A DNA stretch of 64,000 nt from the NCBI RefSeq assembly GCF_014230355.1, contig NZ_JACLAX010000002.1, forward strand, positions 1 to 64,000, read 5' to 3'. Below the pieces are notes generated by a model. The model had not been told where the DNA came from. It did no database searches and saw nothing but the letters and a program-made list of their open reading frames with translations. Made by a program: the position numbers and the translations under genes. Below are positions 59,586-64,000 of the stretch, piece by piece (positions within the stretch are counted from its first letter, which is position 1; every line of letters starts with the position of its first letter). The DNA comes from Novosphingobium piscinae (lineage in GTDB: Bacteria; Pseudomonadota; Alphaproteobacteria; Sphingomonadales; Sphingomonadaceae).

Positions 59586-60218
59586 ATGAGCGACGAGCTG
59601 ACCCAGAACTACGCGGGCGCCTTCGATGGCCACCTGCCGTTCGGCCGCAGGCCGGCGCTGCTGGTGATCGACCTGGTGCTGGCCTACACCACCCCCGGCT
59701 CGCCGCTCTATGCCGGACCGGGGATCGCGGACGTGATGGCCTGCACCGAGCGGCTGGTGGGCGCGGCCCGCGCCGCCGGCGTTCCGGTGATCTTCACCAA
59801 TGTGGAGTATACCCCCGGCGGCGCCGATGGCGGCGTGTTCTACCGCAAGGTACCGGCGCTGCGGCTGTTCGAGCGCGGTGCGCCGCTGGGGGCCTTTCCC
59901 CCCACGCTCGCGCCGCGCGACGGAGAGGTGGTGATCACCAAGCGCTACGCCTCGGCCTTCTTCGCCACCCCGCTCGCCGCGCTGCTGACCGCTCAGGGGA
60001 TCGACACGGTGCTGCTGGCCGGCGTCTCGACCAGCGGCTGCGTGCGCGCCAGCGCGCTCGATGCCTGTCAGCACGGATTCCTGCCCTTCGTGGTGCGCGA
60101 CGCCTGCGGCGATCGCCACCCCGCCCCGCACGAGGCCAACCTGTTCGACCTGCAGGCCAAATATGCCGAAGTGATCGGTGAAGCCCAGGCCCTGGCCCAC
60201 CTCGCTGCGCTGGGGTGA
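59586..60218 (+). CDS. isochorismatase-like cysteine hydrolase, N-carbamoylsarcosine-amidase type
   Basis: A 210-residue amidohydrolase with the Asp29-Lys119-Cys152 triad (ALLVIDLV, VITKRYAS, VSTSGCVRA). The FGRRPALLVIDLV start resembles N-carbamoylsarcosine amidase, which removes the carbamoyl group after hydantoin-ring opening. Two starts are possible: GTG at 59571, overlapping the previous stop (GTGA), and ATG at 59586 (chosen, as it fits family length). It is the last gene of the operon. Confidence 0.9.
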   Translation: MSDELTQNYAGAFDGHLPFGRRPALLVIDLVLAYTTPGSPLYAGPGIADVMACTERLVGAARAAGVPVIFTNVEYTPGGADGGVFYRKVPALRLFERGAPLGAFPPTLAPRDGEVVITKRYASAFFATPLAALLTAQGIDTVLLAGVSTSGCVRASALDACQHGFLPFVVRDACGDRHPAPHEANLFDLQAKYAEVIGEAQALAHLAALG

Positions 60219-60377
60219 AACCTGGTCCGCCCGGTGCCCTTCGTTGGCCTCGACCCTCTGCCTTGCCTTGATAGATCAAGCAGTTTCTGTTTAGTCCGCA
60301 CCATCGCGACTGCTGTGTTGGTGGCGATCTGCAGGCTGCAGTGCTGACGCGGCCGGGACTTTGTTGTGGGGTCGACG
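60219..60377. other. intergenic region at the end of the HyuAB operon
   Basis: 159 bp, less GC-rich than the operon. No terminator hairpin with a T-run was seen. Confidence 0.35.
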
Positions 60378-61430
60378 ATGGAACAAGATGATGCCGCCTC
60401 GACCCGGACGTGGCTGATCGCTGCCGCTTTCTTCACAGCTCCACAAAATCAGTGGATTGATGATTTCGTGCCGGCACCGCGCCGGCATCGCTTTTCGAAG
60501 ATTCCCAGTCAGTCTGCCGAACTCAACTGGCATAATCGCAAGACCCGGTACTCCGGCTTGTCCCAGTGGGCCAGTCACTGGGAACATGGCAAACGGATCT
60601 TCGCGCAACTCGGTCGGCAGGATGGGATCATTACAGTCTTTCCCCCGCTGGCCTTGGTCGCCGCGGTTCGCAAACTGTTGTATCGCCGCAGGAATCCCCT
60701 TGTCGCCTACTGCTTCAACGTCGGGGCTGCGCCCGGGGTTTTGCGGCGCGTGATCGGACGGATCGCATTTCGGGCTTGCGACGCGATCGTGGTCCACTCC
60801 AGTGCTGAAATCACGCTGGTCAACAAGTGGTTCGCGGTTGACCCGGCACGCATCCACTTTCTGCCGTTGCAATGCGGCGTCCTGAAGCCGCGGCCCTCGG
60901 AACAGGGCGAGCCCTACGTCGTGGCAATGGGCTCTGCCAATCGCGACTATCCTGTGCTGATTGAGGCTGCGGCCCGCACCGGAATCCGTACCATTATCGT
61001 GGCGGCGCCGCGTATCCTTGAGGGGCTCAACCAACCGGATAACGTCGAGTTTCTGCATGGCTTGTCGATGGAAGATTGCCGGTCGTTGGTGGCAGGCGCA
61101 CGCTTCAGCGTCATTCCGCTGACGGATGGCGAAGCCTCGTCGGGACAGATTACCCTGGTCGAGGCCATGCGACTGGGCTGCCCGACCATCGCAACCTCGA
61201 CCATCGGGACGGTGGATTATGTGCGCGACGGTGCAACCGGGTTCCTCGTCCCCCCCGGTGACCCGGCTGTGTTGGCTGAAGCGATGCGCCGTCTATGGGA
61301 CGATGACGAGCTGCGAGAGGGTGTAGCCCAGCGGGCCCGCGCTTATGCCGAAGCCGAGTTGTCCGATGAAGCCGCCGGACGCCGTCTATCGGCTTTGCTC
61401 GACCGGTTGGTGGATCAGGAACGAGCCTGA
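60378..61430 (+). CDS. glycosyltransferase family 4-like protein
   Basis: A 350-residue GT-B glycosyltransferase. The N-terminal domain contains VAYCFNVGAAPGVLRRVIGR, and the nucleotide-sugar domain has VVAMGSANRDYPVLIEAAAR and the donor-site stretch SSGQITLVEAMRLGCPTIAT, GATGFLVPPGD. The donor and acceptor are unknown. GC content is noticeably lower than in neighbours. It starts at the ATG 60378 (GTG at 60366 also possible) and its last 16 bases overlap the convergent MFS gene. Confidence 0.85.
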   Translation: MEQDDAASTRTWLIAAAFFTAPQNQWIDDFVPAPRRHRFSKIPSQSAELNWHNRKTRYSGLSQWASHWEHGKRIFAQLGRQDGIITVFPPLALVAAVRKLLYRRRNPLVAYCFNVGAAPGVLRRVIGRIAFRACDAIVVHSSAEITLVNKWFAVDPARIHFLPLQCGVLKPRPSEQGEPYVVAMGSANRDYPVLIEAAARTGIRTIIVAAPRILEGLNQPDNVEFLHGLSMEDCRSLVAGARFSVIPLTDGEASSGQITLVEAMRLGCPTIATSTIGTVDYVRDGATGFLVPPGDPAVLAEAMRRLWDDDELREGVAQRARAYAEAELSDEAAGRRLSALLDRLVDQERA

Positions 61431-62959
61431 GGCCGAGATCCCGTTGCGGGTGCTGAAGCCTGCTGCCGGACCGATCCCGGCTGCTCCAGTCGCCAGGCTG
61501 TCAGAGCGGCGGCGGCCATGGTTGCCGCCGCGAAGGCGAAGGTCCAGATCGGTTCGGTGGGAAAGAACAGCCGCATGATCGTGCCCATCACCGTCGCGAC
61601 CAGCAGCTGGGGGATCACGATGAACACGTTGAACAGCCCCATGAACACGCCCAGCTTCTGTTGCGGCAGCGCGCCGGCCAGGATCGCGTAGGGCAGGGCG
61701 AGCAGCGCGGCCCAGGCGATGCCGATGCCCAGCTCGCAGGCGACAAGCCAGCGCGGATCGCGCACCACCAGATAGCCGGCGAACCCGGCCGCGCCGCAGA
61801 GCAGGGCGAGCCCGTGGGCCCGGGCCTTGCCGAGCCGGCTCGCCAGCAGCGGCACCACGGTGAGCGCGGCAAGCGCGGCCACGCCGTTGTAGACCGCGAA
61901 GAGCACATCGACCCAGTTGGCGGCGGTTTGGTAGGCGGGGCTGTCGGCGGTGGCCGCGCCGAACTGGTATTGCGCGACGACCGGGGTGGTGTTGATCCAC
62001 ATGATGAACATGGCCGACCAGCTGAGGAACTGCACCAGCGCAAGCCGCTTCATCAGTGGCGGCATCCCGGTGAGGTCGCCGACGATGCTGGTCAGGGCGC
62101 CGGCCGGATGGCCCGCCTTGACCCTGCGGATTGCTGCTGCGGTCAGCACCCCGTAGCCGGCGAGCAGGCCAGCGAGGAGATAGAGCTCCTGTTCGAGCCC
62201 GACTCCCCAGGTCAGTCCGGCGAGCGCGAGCCCACCGGTGATCCAGCCCAGCGGCTGGCCCAGGCCGCGCCGGGCGAGGTGCTCGGCGGTGGGCGGGGCG
62301 GCCGCGGCCGTCGCCGCGGCGAACCGTGCCATCTCCGCGGGCGTGTATTCGCGGGTGGTGAACAGGGTCCACAGGACCGAGGCGAGCAGGGCGGTGCCGC
62401 CGAACCAGAAGCTGATCCGGACCGTTTCGGGAATGGTCCCCACCGGCGCCGTGTTCGACACCCCGACAAGGTCGAGCAGCCAGGGAAACAGCGAGCCGAC
62501 CACCGCGCCAGCACCGATCAGACCGGTCTGGATGGCATAACCGGCGGTATGCTGGTGTGCGGGCAGCATATCGCCGACGAAGGCGCGGAACGGCTCCATC
62601 GCGGTGTTGAGGCTGGCGTCGAGCATCCACAACAGCAGCGCGGCCATCAGCAGGCCGCTGCTGTAGGGCATCAGCACCAGGGACAGCGCGGCCAGCACGG
62701 CCCCGGCCAGAAAGTAGGGCCGGCGCCGTCCGAGCCGGCCAAGCCAGGTGCGGTCCGAGAGGTGGCCGATCAGCGGCTGGACCAGCAGCCCGGTCAGCGG
62801 GGCGGCGATCCACAGTGCCGGCAGATCATCGATGCGCGAGCCCAGCGACTGGAAGATCCGGCTCATGTTGGCGTTCTGCAGGGCGAAGCCGATCTGGATC
62901 CCGAAGAAGCCGAAGCTGATGTTGCACAGCCCGCGCAGGCTCTGGGTGGGCTTGTCCAT
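61415..62959 (-). CDS. MFS transporter, GPH/sucrose-maltose type
   Basis: A 514-residue inner-membrane carrier with twelve predicted helices. The N-terminus has CNISFGFFGIQIGFALQNANMS, and loop 2-3 has HLSDRTWLGRLGRRRPYFLAG, the signature of the glycoside-pentoside-hexuronide and plant-sucrose-like carriers. IMWINTTPVVAQYQFG lies in the second half. It probably imports a disaccharide; the adjacent LacI gene on the same strand suggests sugar induction. The start at 62959 gives MDKPTQSLRGLCN. Confidence 0.9.
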   Translation of the reverse strand: MDKPTQSLRGLCNISFGFFGIQIGFALQNANMSRIFQSLGSRIDDLPALWIAAPLTGLLVQPLIGHLSDRTWLGRLGRRRPYFLAGAVLAALSLVLMPYSSGLLMAALLLWMLDASLNTAMEPFRAFVGDMLPAHQHTAGYAIQTGLIGAGAVVGSLFPWLLDLVGVSNTAPVGTIPETVRISFWFGGTALLASVLWTLFTTREYTPAEMARFAAATAAAAPPTAEHLARRGLGQPLGWITGGLALAGLTWGVGLEQELYLLAGLLAGYGVLTAAAIRRVKAGHPAGALTSIVGDLTGMPPLMKRLALVQFLSWSAMFIMWINTTPVVAQYQFGAATADSPAYQTAANWVDVLFAVYNGVAALAALTVVPLLASRLGKARAHGLALLCGAAGFAGYLVVRDPRWLVACELGIGIAWAALLALPYAILAGALPQQKLGVFMGLFNVFIVIPQLLVATVMGTIMRLFFPTEPIWTFAFAAATMAAAALTAWRLEQPGSVRQQASAPATGSRPQARS

Positions 62960-63100
62960 GCGACTCCTCTCAACCGGGTGCGGTGCGCGTTCCGGCGCCG
63001 CTGCCGGCCACCTCGCTGGCATGCGGCGCGGCGCGCGGCAACATGCATACGAATACCCTTGGCGCGCCGGACAGCTGGGCGGCCCGCTGCCGAACCGGGT
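62960..63100. other. promoter region of the MFS gene
   Basis: It contains a less GC-rich ATGCATACGAATACC stretch that could hold a LacI-type operator, but no clear palindrome is seen. Confidence 0.3.
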
Positions 63101-64000
63101 TCAGCCCGCGGTGCTGCCGCGCACGACCAGCCGCGCGGGGATCACCGTCGGTGGCGGTTCGCGTCCTTCGATGCGGGCCACCACGGTATCGACCAGCAGG
63201 TTGCCGGCGGCCTGCATGTCCTGGACCAGGGTGGTCAGCGGCGGGTTGGTGTGCCGCGCGGCGAGGATATCGTCGAAGCCCACCACGGCCACGTCGCCGG
63301 GCACGGTCAGGCCCGCCTCGGTGAGCGCGCGCATCGCGCCGATCGCGATCAGATCGCTCGCGGCGAACAGCCCGTCGAAGGCCGCGCCGGCGTCGAGCAG
63401 CGAGCGGGCTGCCGCATAGCCCGATTCCTCGAAGCTCACCGCATTGCGGGTGAGGGCCGCATCATGGGCCACGCCGGCCTCGGCGAGTGCCGCCAAGAGT
63501 CCATGGTAACGCATTGCAAATTCTGGATAATGTTCGTCCGGCTGGCCGATGAAGGCAATCCGTCGCCGGCCCAGCGCCAGCAGGTGTTCGCCGGCCAGGC
63601 GGCCGCCGCCGGCGTTGTCCGAGCCGACCGTGCCACCGATTCCGTCATCCTGGACCGAGCCCCACCGGACGAACTGGGTGCCCTGCCGCACCAGCTGGTC
63701 GAGCCGGCTCTCGTACAGGGTGTAATCGCCATAGCCGAGCAGGATCAGGCCATCGGCGCGGTGGCTGTCCTGGTAGCGGACGTGCCAGTCGTCCTCCATC
63801 CGCTGGAACGAGATCAGCAGATCGTAACCCTGCGCGGCGCAGCGCGCGGTGATCGAGGCGAGCATCGCGAGATAGAACGGATTGATCTTGGTATCGTCGG
63901 GGGTCTGCTCCTCGAAGAACAGCAGGGCGATCGTGTTCGAACGCTGCGAGCGCAGCGACGAGGCGTTCTTGTCGACCGAATAGTGCAGGTCCCGCGCAAT
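63101..64000 (-). CDS. LacI-family transcriptional regulator (5' end outside window)
   Basis: The window holds the last 299 codons; the HTH and start lie to the right. The hinge (ARDLHYSVDKNASSLRSQRS) leads into NTIALLFFEEQTPDD, the start of the periplasmic-binding-like core. GLFAASDLIAIGAMRALTEA and VAVVGFDDILAARHTNPPLTT are typical ligand-domain segments. It likely controls the neighbouring MFS gene in response to a sugar. Confidence 0.92.
   Translation of the reverse strand: MARDLHYSVDKNASSLRSQRSNTIALLFFEEQTPDDTKINPFYLAMLASITARCAAQGYDLLISFQRMEDDWHVRYQDSHRADGLILLGYGDYTLYESRLDQLVRQGTQFVRWGSVQDDGIGGTVGSDNAGGGRLAGEHLLALGRRRIAFIGQPDEHYPEFAMRYHGLLAALAEAGVAHDAALTRNAVSFEESGYAAARSLLDAGAAFDGLFAASDLIAIGAMRALTEAGLTVPGDVAVVGFDDILAARHTNPPLTTLVQDMQAAGNLLVDTVVARIEGREPPPTVIPARLVVRGSTAG

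Overview
The window is a GC-rich (roughly two-thirds G+C) chromosomal segment of an alphaproteobacterium, most likely a sphingomonad (Sphingomonadales). The evidence is a CckA-type hybrid histidine kinase, two large TonB-dependent receptors, a PEP-CTERM surface protein, a Flp pilin, a uvrA preceded by an alphaproteobacterial LexA box (two GAAC halves spaced by 7), and several families of short palindromic repeats of the kind common in sphingomonads. Almost all genes are chromosomal housekeeping or metabolic genes. I see no prophage, complete insertion sequence, rRNA or CRISPR array.

Layout. 1-1.5 kb: tail of an ABC ATPase and a protein with a degenerate GGDEF domain. 1.9-5.3 kb: a large MmeI-type restriction-modification gene whose original start lies in front of an in-frame TAG stop. 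5.9-9.0 kb: uvrA, which carries an in-frame palindromic repeat and is followed by a second, diverged copy of its own 3' end. 9.2-10.7 kb: a lone low-GC P-loop ATPase gene, probably acquired. 10.9-11.4 kb: a yefM-yoeB toxin-antitoxin pair with its operator. 11.5-14.7 kb: an HTH protein with a repeat-derived N-terminus, a PEP-CTERM protein, and about 1.3 kb without convincing genes that contains DnaA-box-like sites. 14.8-31.9 kb: argG, a penicillin-acylase family protein, a cyclopropane fatty acid synthase, an SDR, a GNAT, a PhzF, rlmN, a Flp pilin, an outer-membrane barrel, a diguanylate cyclase, a Gre factor, a lytic transglycosylase, dapA, smpB and a DUF2062 protein. 32.0-34.5 kb: cckA. 35.4-38.1 kb: two secreted proteins of unknown role lying across an AT-rich patch. 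38.4-49.8 kb: typA, a TonB receptor, a YbbA/YbbP-type ABC exporter divergent from a TesA-like esterase, recF, the queuosine-precursor transporter yhhQ, and tRNA-Arg(TCT). 49.9-60.2 kb: a catabolic island. 60.4-64 kb: a glycosyltransferase, an MFS sugar transporter and a truncated LacI regulator.

The most coherent functional unit is 49.9-60.2 kb. A TonB receptor diverges from a GntR/FCD regulator across a perfect TTGTATACAA palindrome. The regulator is followed, nearly gap-free, by an HMG-CoA-lyase family enzyme, the two subunits of an ATP-dependent hydantoinase/lactamase/carboxylase (HyuA and HyuB), a class III CoA-transferase, and a cysteine hydrolase of the N-carbamoylsarcosine amidase family. 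This looks like a substrate-inducible pathway for uptake and breakdown of a small amide, lactam, hydantoin or ketone whose identity the sequence does not reveal.

A second theme is repeat-driven gene remodelling. Short palindromic elements sit in intergenic spaces and have also become coding sequence in uvrA and probably in the HTH gene. They sit at the duplicated uvrA tail and inside the hyuA-hyuB gap.
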